From Xylanimonas protaetiae (lineage in GTDB: Bacteria > Actinomycetota > Actinomycetes > Actinomycetales > Cellulomonadaceae): 64,000 bases of DNA. Positions 1 to 10,500 of the stretch are shown piece after piece. Numbering within the stretch: the stretch's first letter is position 1; every line of letters starts with the position of its first letter. Location: the NCBI RefSeq assembly GCF_004135385.1, contig NZ_CP035493.1, forward strand, positions 496,001 to 560,000. Direction: 5' to 3'. Made by a program: the position numbers and the translations under genes. The notes below the pieces were generated by a model. The model saw only the letters and a list, made by a program, of their open reading frames with translations, did not search any database and was not told where the DNA came from.

Positions 1-1265
1 TTGCCCGTCGGCATCGCCAGCACGTGGTAGCTGCGGTGCGCGGCCCACGCGAGGAAGCCGCGCAGCTTGAGGAAGCCGAACAGCTCCGCGACGCCCTTGT
101 ACAGGCCGAGCGAGGCGACCACGCCGACGCTCTTGTGCTTGTACTCGTGCGGCACGTGGCCGGCGCGCTTGGTCACGATGTTGTCGGCGAGCTGCTTGGC
201 CTCGCGGATCGCGTGCTGCGCGTTCGGCGGGCAGAACTTGCCCGGGTTGAGCACGTCCGGCACGGCGGCGCAGTCGCCCGCGGCCCACGCGTCCGCGACG
301 ACGTTGCCGTCCTCGTCCGCGACCTCGAGCGTCGGCAGCACGATGACGCGGCCCAGCTTGTCGACCGGGAGGTCCGAGGCCTCCTTGAGCACCGGGTTCG
401 CCTTGACGCCGGCCGTCCACACGATGGTGTCCGACTCGAACTCGACGCCCGTCGACGTCGTGACGTGACCGTCCACGCACGACGACAGGAACGTGTTCAG
501 GTGGAACTCGATGCCGCGCTTCTTCATCTCCTCCATGGCCCACAGGCCCATGGGCTCGGAGACCTCGGGCAGGATGCGGCCCGAGCCCTCGATCATGACG
601 AAGCGCAGGTCCTCGGGGTCGATCGTGGCGTAGTTGCGCGTCGCGTAGCGCGCCATGTCCTCGATCTCGGCGATCGCCTCGACGCCGGCGAAGCCGCCGC
701 CGATGAACGTGAACGTGAGCATGCGCCGGCGCAGGTCCGCGTCCCACGTGGACGAGGCGACGTCCATGCGGTTGAGCACGTGGTTGCGGACGGCGATGGC
801 CTCCTCCACGTTCTTGAAGCCGATGGCCGTCTCCGCGAGCCCGGGGATGGGCAGCGTGCGGGAGACGGAGCCGAGGCCTACGACGAGCTCGTCGTAGGTG
901 ACGTCGTAGGCGTCGCCGGCCTCCGGCTCGATCGTGACGCGCTTGCTGGCGTGGTCGATCGCGACGACCTTGCCCTGGAGCACGTCGACGCCCTTGAGGG
1001 CCCAGCGGTGCGGGGCGACGACGTCGCGGCCGTCGATCGAGCCCGCGCCGGCCTCCGGGAGGAAGGGCGCGTAGGTCATGTACGGACGCGGGTCGACGAC
1101 GACGATGGCGGCGTCGGCCTTGCGCAGCTTCTTGCGCAGGCGGCGTGCGACGTAGAGCCCGACGGAACCACCACCGAGCACCACGATGCGCGGGACCTTG
1201 CGGGTGCGGTGGCTCCCCGCCGCATCCTGGGCAGGGGTGACCGAGGTCAGGTCGTTCTGAGGCAT
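1..1265 (-). CDS. ndh: Type II NADH dehydrogenase (partial, 3' end outside window)
   Basis: A non-proton-pumping NADH:quinone oxidoreductase that passes electrons from NADH through FAD to menaquinone at the inner face of the membrane. The visible 421 residues start MPQNDLTSV at ATG 1265. A Rossmann FAD-binding motif, VVLGGGSVGLYVARRL, lies near residues 28-43, followed by the pyridine-disulfide oxidoreductase segments: FIGGGFAGVEAIAE is the NADH-binding fold and AAGDCAAVP is the second FAD contact near the C-terminal part. The reading frame is still open at base 1, so the C-terminal membrane-anchoring helix is not seen. A TAGACT -10 element sits 7 nt before the ATG, so the transcript is probably leaderless. 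Family assignment is secure; the symbol is by family. Confidence 0.93.
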   Translation of the reverse strand, partial: MPQNDLTSVTPAQDAAGSHRTRKVPRIVVLGGGSVGLYVARRLRKKLRKADAAIVVVDPRPYMTYAPFLPEAGAGSIDGRDVVAPHRWALKGVDVLQGKVVAIDHASKRVTIEPEAGDAYDVTYDELVVGLGSVSRTLPIPGLAETAIGFKNVEEAIAVRNHVLNRMDVASSTWDADLRRRMLTFTFIGGGFAGVEAIAEIEDMARYATRNYATIDPEDLRFVMIEGSGRILPEVSEPMGLWAMEEMKKRGIEFHLNTFLSSCVDGHVTTSTGVEFESDTIVWTAGVKANPVLKEASDLPVDKLGRVIVLPTLEVADEDGNVVADAWAAGDCAAVPDVLNPGKFCPPNAQHAIREAKQLADNIVTKRAGHVPHEYKHKSVGVVASLGLYKGVAELFGFLKLRGFLAWAAHRSYHVLAMPTG

Positions 1266-1271
1266 GGAGTG

Positions 1272-1277
1272 AGTCTA
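1272..1277 (-). promoter_or_regulatory. -10 element of ndh, leaderless promoter
   Basis: TAGACT on the minus strand ends 7 nt before the ATG, so transcription would begin at or next to the start codon. No clear -35 and no TTCACCC box is present at the positions used in the polysaccharide locus. Confidence 0.5.
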
Positions 1278-1491
1278 CCCAGGGCACCGGGCGGCAGAGG
1301 CCAAAGTCCCCGTTTACCTGATCACAACGAGACAGGCAACCTGCGCGCGCTCCCGCGATGGGTCGTGGCGCGGCGTGCGCCGCCGCGCGGACGGGGGCGC
1401 CCAGCGCGGTACAGACCCGTCGCGCGGCGGTGGCCGCGGCCTGCCGGACCGTGAGATCCGGCGCGCCGCGGCCACGCGTCGGCGCGGGGCG

Positions 1492-2880
1492 TCAGGCGCC
1501 GTCCGCCGAGGTCACGCCGGCCGGAGGCGCGCCGTCGCCGTCCGACGGGGCGACCGCCGGCGGGGGCGTCGTCGGCGCGTCGACCCCCGGTGGGGCGGTC
1601 GGCGCGGGCGTCTCGGGTGCCTCGGTCGGCGCGGGCGTCTCGGGTGCCTCGGTCGCCGGGGCGTCCGGGTCCTGCGTCGTGGCGTCGGGCTCCGTCGGCG
1701 CGCCGGCGCTCGGCTTCGGGGCGCTCTGCTCGATCACCGTGGGCGCCTTGAGGAACGGCCACGGCTGCTGCTGCGCGCGGGCGCCGACGGCGGGCTTCAT
1801 CTGCCCGGAGTCGTCGACCACCACGTCCTTCTCAGGCAGCGCAGACAGCGGGAAGACGTTCCAGCGGGCGCGGCCGTCCGTCGCCAGGCCCGGGCGGAAG
1901 ATCCACCGGCCCTCGACGTCCGGCACCGACCACCGCTGCCACTCGGCGTCGACCGGGACGGTGCGGACCGGGCGGCCGCGGTCGTCGAAGAGCTGGACGT
2001 CGCGCAGCGGGTCGCCGTTCGCGTCGTAGGCGAAGAGGTTGGACACCTGCATGCCGTCCACCCACACGCCGTCCTGGCCCGACGGCGAGGCGGCGCCCCA
2101 CGACACCTGGCCGCCCTGCGCGGCGCCGCCGCTCCCCGCGTCGCTCAGGCCCGAGGCGTAGCCCGCGCTCCACTGCGACCCGTCGCCGGCGCGCACCTGG
2201 TCGCGCGTCGCGAACGACATCGGCAGCAGCGCGACGAGCGCCACGACCGAGGCCACCCCGGCGAGCGTCGGGACCCAGCGCCACGGCATCCAGCGGCCGC
2301 GGCCCCACTGCACGCTCACGACGACCACGACGGCGACGACCGCCAGGGCGCCGCCGTCGAGCGGGACGACGGAGAACCGCCCCCGGCCGCCGAACAGCGA
2401 GGCGAGGAACGCCCCGACGAGCCAGCCGCGGGCCACCCACCACACCGGGGTGAGCTCGACGAGCACCTCGCGCACCGCCCGCCAGGCGGGCGTGGCCGTC
2501 AGCGGCTCCCAGGCGCGCCACCACGCCGCGGCGACCCGCGTGCGCCGGGCGCGCAGCGCGGAGCGCAGCACCGAGCGCAACCGCCCGCGGCGTGGCGCGA
2601 CCACCGCCGGGGCCGGGAACCCGGCCGCGGCGCGCAGCTCGGCGGCGTACCGCGCGGGCGGCCCGAAGACCTTGGTGAGGTCGAGGGCGACGTCGTCGGT
2701 CGCGTCGGCGTCGGTGGCGTCGGCGGCGAGCAGGGCGCGGTCGGCGACCGCGTCGGCCAGGTCGGCCTCGAGCCCGCCGGCGAGGTCCTCGACGGCGTCG
2801 GGGCCGAGGTCGGCCAGGTGGAGCCGCACGGCCTGGGCGTAGCCCCGCACGTGCGCGTCGAGCATCGTCTGACCAGCCAT
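1492..2880 (-). CDS. HAAS-domain membrane protein with Pro/Thr-rich tail
   Basis: Predicted 462-residue membrane protein of unknown function. Its first ~90 residues (starting MAGQTMLDAHVRGY) resemble the HAAS/DUF1700-type alpha-helical domain that is typically encoded next to PadR regulators. Two or three hydrophobic segments follow around residues 150-240 (for example LAVVAVVVVVSVQWG). A polar domain comes next, and the tail is rich in P, T, E and A with a tandem TEAPETPAP repeat. The start ATG at 2880 overlaps the stop of the PadR gene by one base (TGATG), so the two genes are translationally coupled and probably act together as a regulator plus membrane partner. The low-complexity tail suggests a surface- or wall-exposed end. 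No catalytic motif is visible. Confidence 0.75.
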   Translation of the reverse strand: MAGQTMLDAHVRGYAQAVRLHLADLGPDAVEDLAGGLEADLADAVADRALLAADATDADATDDVALDLTKVFGPPARYAAELRAAAGFPAPAVVAPRRGRLRSVLRSALRARRTRVAAAWWRAWEPLTATPAWRAVREVLVELTPVWWVARGWLVGAFLASLFGGRGRFSVVPLDGGALAVVAVVVVVSVQWGRGRWMPWRWVPTLAGVASVVALVALLPMSFATRDQVRAGDGSQWSAGYASGLSDAGSGGAAQGGQVSWGAASPSGQDGVWVDGMQVSNLFAYDANGDPLRDVQLFDDRGRPVRTVPVDAEWQRWSVPDVEGRWIFRPGLATDGRARWNVFPLSALPEKDVVVDDSGQMKPAVGARAQQQPWPFLKAPTVIEQSAPKPSAGAPTEPDATTQDPDAPATEAPETPAPTEAPETPAPTAPPGVDAPTTPPPAVAPSDGDGAPPAGVTSADGA

Positions 2881-3215
2881 CACGCCGCCTCGTTCCGTCC
2901 GGTGCCGAGCAGGCCGCCGAGCGCGCCCGCGAACTCCTGCCATTCCTTGCGCTGGGTGGTGAGCATCTGCCGCCCGAGCGGCGTGATGCCGTAGTACTTG
3001 CGGTGCGGGCCCTCCTCCGAGGGCAGCACGTAGCTGGTCAGCGCGCCCGCCGCGTACAGGCGGCGGAGCGTGCCGTACACCGAGGCGTCGCCGACGTCGT
3101 CGAGCCCCTGCGACCTCAGGCGGCGTACGACGTCGTACCCGTACCCGTCCTCCTGCTCGACGACGGCGAGCACCGCCGCGTCGAGCACCCCCTTGAGCAG
3201 CTGTGTCATGTCCAT
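2880..3215 (-). CDS. PadR-family transcriptional regulator
   Basis: A 111-residue winged-helix repressor of the short PadR type. The N-terminal PadR fold is evident in LLKGVLDAAVLAVVEQEDGYGYDVVRRL, given here only as family evidence, followed by a wing segment around GDASVYGTLRRLYAAG (residues 40-55), the family's usual G-S-V-Y-x-x-L-x-R-L signature. The start MDMTQL is supported by GGGAGGG 8 nt upstream. It forms an operon with the downstream HAAS membrane protein. An inverted repeat overlaps its -10 element, so autorepression is likely. The ligand is unknown. Confidence 0.88.
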   Translation of the reverse strand: MDMTQLLKGVLDAAVLAVVEQEDGYGYDVVRRLRSQGLDDVGDASVYGTLRRLYAAGALTSYVLPSEEGPHRKYYGITPLGRQMLTTQRKEWQEFAGALGGLLGTGRNEAA

Positions 3216-3243
3216 CGCGTCCCTCCCGACGACAACCTTGCGA

Positions 3244-3280
3244 ATCGCACACTACTGCGCACCCCGCACTACCGTGCGAT
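3244..3280 (-). promoter_or_regulatory. Promoter and probable autoregulatory operator of the PadR operon
   Basis: A -10 element TAGTGT (minus strand, 3254-3249) lies 33 nt before the PadR ATG. Inverted 7-bp arms ATCGCAC (3244-3250) and GTGCGAT (3274-3280) flank it, and the motif CACTAC/GCACTAC is repeated between them. This fits PadR autoregulation, but operator identity is inferred from position and symmetry. Confidence 0.45.
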
Positions 3281-3325
3281 GCGACACGCGAGGAAGGAGT
3301 ACAAGGGGTGACCTGCCGCCGCGTC

Positions 3326-4297
3326 TCAGCGGATCGACAGCGCGATGCCGTCCAGGATGTCGTGCTCGCTCGTGACGACGTGGGTCAGCTCGCCGCCCGC
3401 GGCCGCGACGTCGTCGCGCACCCGGCGGACCACCTCGGCCCAGACGAGCGCGCCGGCGCCGACGACGTCGGCGCGCAAGGGCTGGAGGAAGCCGAGGGCC
3501 AGGCGTTCGTCGCGCGACATCGCGAGCAGGCGCTCGCACGCGCCGAGCGTCTCCTCGACCGTGAGCACCGCGCCCCCGACGCGCGAGCGATCGTACTCGC
3601 GCAGGCCCAGCGCGTACGCCGTCACGGACGTGACCGAGCCGGCGAGGCCGACCAGCGTGGTGGTGCGACCCAAGGGCACTCCCCCGGGCCCGGTCGTCGC
3701 AGCGTCGAGGGCGGCCTGCACGTCGGCGCGGGCCGCGGCGACCTCGTCCGCCGTCGGGGGGCTCGTGTGCAGGTGACGTTCGGTGAGGCGCACGGAGCCG
3801 ACGTCCATCGAGACGGCCGCCTCGGGCGTCGACCCGCCGAGCACCAGCTCGGTGGACCCGCCGCCCAGGTCGACGACGAGGAACGGCCCCGGGTGCGTGG
3901 CGCTCATGGGGCCCGTCGCGCCGCGGAAGGACAGCTGCGCCTCCTCGTCGCCCGAGATCACCTCGGCCTCGACGCCGATGGCGGCGCGGATGCCGTCGAA
4001 GAACACGTCGCGGTTGCGGGCGTCGCGCGTCGCTGACGTCGCGACGAAGCGCGTGGCCTCCACCCCCAGGTCCTTGATCACCTGCGCGTACTCGCGCGTG
4101 ACGGCGAACGCGCGCTCGAGCGCGTCGGGCGCGAGCTCGCCGGTGCGGTCCACGCCCTGGCCCAGGCGGACGATCGTCGTGCGCCGGTCCACCTCGGTGA
4201 GCGTGCCGTCGTCGGCGACGTCGGCGACCAGGAGGCGGAGCGAGTTGGTGCCACAGTCGACGGCGGCGACGCGGCGGGAGGCAGCAGGCGAAGTCAC
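3326..4297 (-). CDS. ppx: Ppx/GppA family exopolyphosphatase
   Basis: Hydrolyses terminal phosphates from inorganic polyphosphate and/or pppGpp in the cytoplasm. The 323-residue protein has the ASKHA-fold phosphate-1 motif VAAVDCGTNSLRLLVAD at residues 10-26, the STE-type segment SATRDARN near residue 88, and the phosphate-2 motif VVDLGGGSTELVLG near residues 133-146. Length matches the short actinobacterial Ppx1 group, which lacks the HD-like C-terminal domain of E. coli Ppx. The gene lies downstream of DUF501 and ftsB in the usual actinobacterial order (eno-ftsB-DUF501-ppx), all on the minus strand. A 67-bp palindrome separates it from DUF501, so it may have its own transcript. If the PhoP-like boxes reported elsewhere are real, a polyphosphatase nearby would fit phosphate physiology, but no box was found here. 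Confidence 0.93.
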   Translation of the reverse strand: MTSPAASRRVAAVDCGTNSLRLLVADVADDGTLTEVDRRTTIVRLGQGVDRTGELAPDALERAFAVTREYAQVIKDLGVEATRFVATSATRDARNRDVFFDGIRAAIGVEAEVISGDEEAQLSFRGATGPMSATHPGPFLVVDLGGGSTELVLGGSTPEAAVSMDVGSVRLTERHLHTSPPTADEVAAARADVQAALDAATTGPGGVPLGRTTTLVGLAGSVTSVTAYALGLREYDRSRVGGAVLTVEETLGACERLLAMSRDERLALGFLQPLRADVVGAGALVWAEVVRRVRDDVAAAGGELTHVVTSEHDILDGIALSIR

Positions 4298-4360
4298 GCG
4301 GACAACCTTCTCACCACCGGCCGACGCGGTGCGCCCGGTGGCCCTCCGGCACCGTGTGAT

Positions 4361-4427
4361 CCCTTTCGCTGTAGTACCTCCTTGCGTTCAGGGGCCCAGA
4401 ACGCAACGAAGTACTACGCCGAAACGG
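4361..4427. repeat. 67-bp imperfect palindrome, copy 1
   Basis: Two 29-bp arms (4361-4389 and 4399-4427) match at 24 of 29 positions around a 9-nt loop. The element abuts the DUF501 stop codon and lies before ppx. It shares the core GCCCAGAACGCAA and the ends CCCTTTCG/CGAAACGG with a second copy at 5812-5879, so it belongs to a dispersed family and is not just a local terminator. No T-run follows either arm. Confidence 0.7.
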
Positions 4428-4937
4428 TCAGCAGGTGCAGCGGTCCCGCGACCACATCGGGGCTGCGAGCGCCAGCGTCTCCTCGCCCAGCGGGTTGACG
4501 CCCGGGCGGGCGAGGGCGTGGGCCATGAGCACGTGCAGGCACTTGACGCGCGTGGGCATGCCGCCGGCGGAGATGCCGTCGATCTCGTCGACGTGGCCGA
4601 GCTCCGCGCGGTCGGCGAGGTAGGACTCGTGCGCCGCGCGGTAGGCCGCCGCCAGTTCCTCGTCCTCCTGGAGCCGGTCGGTCATGGCCTTCATGACCCC
4701 GCGGGTCTCGAGAGTCGACGCCGCGGCGACCGCGCCCGGGTGCGTCAGGTAGTACGTCGTCGGGAACGGCGTGCCGTCGGGCAGGCGCGGCAGCGTGCGG
4801 GCGACGAGCGGGCGGCCGCAGACGCACCGGGCGGCGATGCCCACGACCCCGCGCGCCTTGCGCTGGAGCTGCTCGGCGAGCACCTCGAGGTCGGCCGGGG
4901 TGACGTCGGTGGGGTTCTCAGGGACGGCGTAGCTCAC
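4428..4937 (-). CDS. DUF501 family protein
   Basis: A 169-residue conserved actinobacterial protein with no established function. Family hallmarks are the cysteine-containing segment VVGIAARCVCGRP (residues 30-42), the FPTTYYLTHPGA block near residue 58, and the strongly conserved C-terminal GGMPTRVKCLHVLMAHAL near residues 125-142. The start is GTG 4937, which overlaps the ftsB stop by four bases (GTGA), so DUF501 is translationally coupled to ftsB. The constant ftsB-DUF501-ppx neighbourhood in actinobacteria hints at a role linked to division or envelope growth, but that is association only. Confidence 0.9.
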   Translation of the reverse strand: MSYAVPENPTDVTPADLEVLAEQLQRKARGVVGIAARCVCGRPLVARTLPRLPDGTPFPTTYYLTHPGAVAAASTLETRGVMKAMTDRLQEDEELAAAYRAAHESYLADRAELGHVDEIDGISAGGMPTRVKCLHVLMAHALARPGVNPLGEETLALAAPMWSRDRCTC

Positions 4938-5443
4938 TGCCCGATTGTGTCAGACGGGTCCTCGACCGCGCCGCCGTCGTCGGGGCCGGTGTCGTCCGGC
5001 CGGTCCGCCGGCTCGGTCCCGTCGGCCGGCGCGGTCCCGTCCGGCGCGCCGTGCGGGCCGTCGGCCACCTGCACCGAGTCCCACAGCGTCGTGTACCAGG
5101 GCGTCCCGGCGTCGCTCTTCCCGCCGACGACGCCGGCCTCGACCGGCTTGCCCGTGGCGGGGTCGATGTCCTCGACCACCCGGTCGCCGCCGACGGTGCG
5201 CCACACCTGGTCGCCGGGCATGACGAACAGCAGGCGGTCGCGCGCCTGACCCATGACGAACGCGTCGTCGCTCCAGCGGTCCAGCTCCTGCTGGAGGCGG
5301 TCGGCCTCGGCCTGTCGGGCCTCGACCCGGCCCCGGAGCTGGTGCAGCTCCATCGACTGCTGCACCGCGGCGCGCACGGTCGGCACCAGCAGCACGGCGG
5401 AGATGAGCACGACGACGGCCAGGACCAGCAGGCGGACCGTCAC
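4934..5443 (-). CDS. ftsB: FtsB/DivIC-type septum formation initiator (core)
   Basis: Bitopic divisome protein of the FtsB/DivIC family, expected to pair with FtsL and FtsQ at the septum. From GTG 5443 the 169-residue product opens with a membrane helix (VRLLVLAVVVLISAVLLVPTV, residues 3-23, here split only for reading) followed by a coiled coil around residues 30-60 (heptad-like QLRGRVEARQAEADRLQQEL). A conserved block, FVMGQARDRLLFVMPGD, follows at residues 64-80, and the tail is acidic and rich in P, D and G. Start choice is uncertain: 5443 lacks a well-spaced Shine-Dalgarno. A Pro/Arg-rich stretch typical of actinobacterial FtsB N-termini lies just upstream in another frame (see the adjacent entry), so the true gene may begin at GTG 5748 with a frameshift. 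The gene overlaps DUF501 by GTGA. Confidence 0.8.
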   Translation of the reverse strand: MTVRLLVLAVVVLISAVLLVPTVRAAVQQSMELHQLRGRVEARQAEADRLQQELDRWSDDAFVMGQARDRLLFVMPGDQVWRTVGGDRVVEDIDPATGKPVEAGVVGGKSDAGTPWYTTLWDSVQVADGPHGAPDGTAPADGTEPADRPDDTGPDDGGAVEDPSDTIGQ

Positions 5444-5748
5444 GACCTCGGGCAGCACCAGGCCGTTGTGGGCCCGACGACGGTCGCCGCGCGCGGGCCC
5501 CCCGGGCGGTTGAGGATGGCGCGGGCGCCTGTGCCGCGGGCGGAGGCGGGCACGGAGCCGTTCGCGGTGACCTTGGCCGTCCCCTTCGGCGGGACCTTCG
5601 GCGCCGCGGGCCGGGCGGCGGCACCGCGCCCCGTCGTCCGCGGCTGCGACGTCGTCGGGCGGGACTGCGAGCGGCCCGACGCGCCGCCGCGTGCCGCCGG
5701 CCGGGAGGCCGGGCGGTGCGGGGGCGAGGTGGGGCGGCGGGCGGTCAC
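5444..5748 (-). other. Probable N-terminal extension of ftsB in a shifted frame
   Basis: Reading from GTG 5748 gives a basic, Pro/Thr-rich sequence (VTARRPTSPPHRPASRP onward) that looks like the cytoplasmic tail of actinobacterial FtsB. It runs out of frame at a stop overlapping the core start at 5443. Joining the two frames needs one extra base, and a run of six G (minus strand, about 5500) is the obvious place. This could be a sequencing error, a real mutation or a -1 slippage site. Confidence 0.5.
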
Positions 5749-5811
5749 GCCCCGATTGTGCCGACCGGGAGGGCCGGGCGGGCGGACGTGTCGCGGCGCG
5801 CCCGCAACCCT

Positions 5812-5879
5812 CCCTTTCGATGTCGTCGTTCGTTGCGGAACGGCGCCCAGAACGCAAGGAGGTACGACATCGAAACGGG
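5812..5879. repeat. 68-bp imperfect palindrome, copy 2
   Basis: Arms 5812-5841 and 5850-5879 surround an 8-nt loop. The core GCCCAGAACGCAA and the end sequences match the copy at 4361-4427. It sits between the enolase terminator and ftsB. Confidence 0.7.
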
Positions 5880-5890
5880 GGGAAGACGGC

Positions 5891-5924
5891 GGCGGGCCGC
5901 CCCTCCGGAGAGGGACGGCCCGCC
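5891..5924 (-). terminator. Hairpin downstream of enolase
   Basis: A 15-position stem with one mismatch (GGCGGGCCG then CCCTC, pairing with GAGGG then CGGCCCGCC) lies 17 nt past the eno stop. There is no T-run, as is common in high-GC actinobacteria. Confidence 0.7.
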
Positions 5925-5941
5925 GTCGTGGTGCGCTGGGC

Positions 5942-7336
<1,395 letters not shown>

Positions 7337-7350
7337 TCACGAGTGGTCGG

Positions 7351-7356
7351 ACCATA
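7351..7356 (-). promoter_or_regulatory. Candidate -10 of eno
   Basis: TATGGT on the minus strand is the best TANNNT match upstream of eno and would give a leader of about 120 nt. The rest of the 7226-7466 interval shows no ORF or recognisable riboswitch. Confidence 0.35.
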
Positions 7357-7466
7357 ACACGCGTCACACCCGCGTTCCCGGGCTCAGGCTCACGGTGCAC
7401 GCACCGCGGTGCAGGGCCTCCGACCAGGCACGGACGACGGTGGCGCGCCCACGTTCCCGGACGACC

Positions 7467-7501
7467 GTGCGGCCCCCGGGACGAGGTCCCGGGGGCCGCA
7501 C
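7467..7501 (-). terminator. Perfect hairpin downstream of the xylanase gene
   Basis: A 16-bp perfect stem (7467-7482 with 7486-7501) and a 3-nt loop lie 39 nt past the xylanase stop. It is very GC-rich with no T-run. Confidence 0.75.
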
Positions 7502-7540
7502 GTGGGTGGTTGCGAGGCGGTCAGCCTCGCGAGGTGTCGC

Positions 7541-10500
7541 TCAGCGGCGCAGCCAGCACGACACCGTGTGCCAGATGCCCTGGAACGTGCCGTGGTGGCC
7601 CGACGACGCGTGGCCGTGGTCCGCGTGGGACGGCGTGCCGTGGCCCCCGTGGGACGGCGTGCCCGGCGTGCCGTGGCCCGGGTGGGCGGGCTTGCCGGGC
7701 TTGGCCTTCGCCGTGACGGGCGCCGACGTCGCCGACGCCGGGTCGTGGCCCTTCGCGGTCACCGTCACGGTCACCGTGAGCGCGTGCCCGACGTCGGCCT
7801 TGGTCACCGCGTAGGTCGAGCCGGTCGCCTTGGCGACGTCCTGACCGTCCCGCTGCCACTGGTAGCGGTAGGCCAGCGTGTCGGGCGAGGCCCACGTGCC
7901 CTTCGACGCCGAGAGCGTGGAGCCGACCTCGGCCTTGCCCGAGATCTCCGGCGCCGCGACCTGCACCGCGGACGCCGTCCCGCCGACGACCGTGACGTCG
8001 TCCCAGCCCACCAGCGTGCCGTCGGTGCGGAAGACCGCGACCTTGTGCGCGCCGGGCGCCACGTCGGCCCCGACGGGGACGGTGACCTTGCCGTTCTTGC
8101 CCGTCGTCACCGAGCCCAGCAGCACCGGGTCGGAGTACAGCCACACGTCCACGTCGGTGCTCTTGGCCCCGGTGCTGAGCGCGAGCGGCGAGCCGGCCCG
8201 CACGATGTCGTCGGCCGTGACCTTGCCGCGGTTCGTCTTCGTGAGCTGGTCCGCCGGGAGCGGTGGGGTCACGACGACGGGAGGAGCCGCCACCAGGTGG
8301 CCCACGCCCCAGCGGGCGGTGGTCTGGTAGCCGGTGCCCGTGGGCTCGGCCCAGGTGTGGACGGCGTAGCGGCTTCCGGCGCGGCCGTCGTTGACCTGGA
8401 AGTCGACGCCCTGGAAGGTGTCCGCGCCGCCGAACGGCACGTCGTCCTGCCCGCCGGACTGGCCGGTGAGCGTGACGGCGAGCTCGACGACGTAGCCGGT
8501 GGCGGTGCGTGCCGTCGCCGACGTGAGGCGCGCGCCCTGAGCGGTCGCGTCACCGGTGCCGAACGACGTCTGGTTGTCCACCGAGATGCGCATCTGGGAG
8601 TCGTTCGGCCCGTAGCCGCCGGCCTTGGCGTTGCCGAGGTCGAGGAAGAGCTCCACGGAGTCCCGGTTCCACGGGTCGCTGGACGAGACGTCGATGACCG
8701 GGTCGGTCACCTCGTACAGCACGTAGAGGGTGTCGTCGCCCTTCCACAGGGTGCGCACGTCGGCCTGCGCGCCGTCCGCGGCGCCCTCGACCTTCGTGCC
8801 CGTGTGCACCACGTTCGCCGCGGCCCACGCGTCGTCGACGACGCCGTCGACCACGGGCGCGTCGCCCGCGGCCTCGGCCACGTCCACGGTCGAGAGGTCC
8901 TCGAGGAACGTCAGCGTGCCCGTCGAGCCGGGGCTGTTCCAGGCGCCGACGACGCCGGAGCCGGCCAGCGCGCGCACGTCGAGCTGGGCGGTGCCGCCCT
9001 GGGCGACGCCGCTGTGCGGGACGTGCAGGACGGCCCGCCAGCCCGCCGCGGCGTCGTCGAGCACGACGCCCGACGCCCCGCCGGAGGTGGCGCCCGCCTT
9101 CGTGATCCCGTACGTCTGGCCCGCGTAGGAGACCTCGACGGCGTCGGAGGCGTCCGACGCCACGGTGACGAGCAGCGTGAGGTGGTCGGCCGTCCAGCGC
9201 GGGACGAACGACCCGGCGCCGCCGGTGAGCTCCTGCGCTGGCTGGTTGCGCCAGTCGACGGAGTCCGCCGCGGAGGCGTCGAGCGGCACGTCGCCGCCGA
9301 ACACGTTGGCCGCGGTGAGCAGCGGCGGCACACCCGCGTCGTCGCCCACGGCGCCGAAGTAGGCGTACTTGGCCTGCAGGCCGCCGTCGAACAGCAGCGG
9401 CGCCTGCGCCGAGCGCCACGACCGGGCGTCGGTCAGGCCCCACAGCGTCACCGAGAACAGGTCGTCCGCGTGCTTGCGGAAGACGTCGAACGCGTCGCGG
9501 TACCAGTGGCCCTGCTTGATGAGGTTGCCCTCGGTCACGGGCGTCCCGACGGTCGCGTCGAGTTCCGTGACCGCCTGCGTGACGGGCAGGTCCTCGAACC
9601 GGGTCAGGGCCGCGTCCATGCCGGAGGCCGGCGTCGTCAGGGACGAGTGGAACTGGTGGCCCACGCCGTCGACCGGGACGCCCGCGGCCAGCAGCCGCTG
9701 CACGAGGGCGTGGTAGCGCTCGAGCTTCGCGCCGTCGGTCTCGGTGTTGTACTCGTTGATGAACAGCGAGACCGGGCGGTCGGACCCCGCGGCGGCGTAC
9801 TGCTGGTTGAACGCCTCGTCCGCGTACCGGAAGGCCAGCGACACGTACTCCTCGCCGAGCACCTGGTACCACGGGCTGCGGCGCATTCCGTCGTCCGTCG
9901 CGTTGTCGGAGATGACCTCGTTGGCCACGTCCCAGCCGACCATCGGGTTGGTGGCCGAGCCGAACGGCCCGTAGTCGCCGGCGATCGACGCGGCGATGTT
10001 GAAGATGTGGTCGTGCAGGCGCTGGCGCAGGAACTCCTTGTCGGCGTCCGACGACGTCAGCGGCGTGCCGTCGTCACGCTGGAAGAACCACGCCGGCGTC
10101 TGGCTGTGCCACACGAGCACGTGCCCGTACACGCGCAGGTGGTTGGCCTGGGCGTAGTTCAGCAGCGTCGTCGCGTCCGGGTTGCGGCGGAAGACGTGGT
10201 TCGCGTCGTACCAGGACTCGACCTTCATCGAGTTCTCGGCCGTGATCTGGTCGAAGTGGTGCAGCACCAGCTCGGACGCGTTGCCCGTCGTCTCGCGCGA
10301 GTCGATGGCGACGCCCATGCCCGGGATGGCCACGGAGTCCTTGAGCGGGGTCAGCGACGTGTCGACCACCGGGGGTTCCGGCACCCACACGCGCACCCCG
10401 TCGACGAGGAACGTGGACACGTTGCCGCTGTTGTACTTCGTCTCGAAGTAGAGCTGGGCGGCGCTGTCGTAGGCCGGCATCGTGAACTGGGCGCCCACCT

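Noticed and set aside
1492-3252. 586-codon frame joining PadR and the HAAS gene
   Set aside because: The N-terminal part is an out-of-frame shadow of PadR. The TGATG overlap gives a clear start at 2880.
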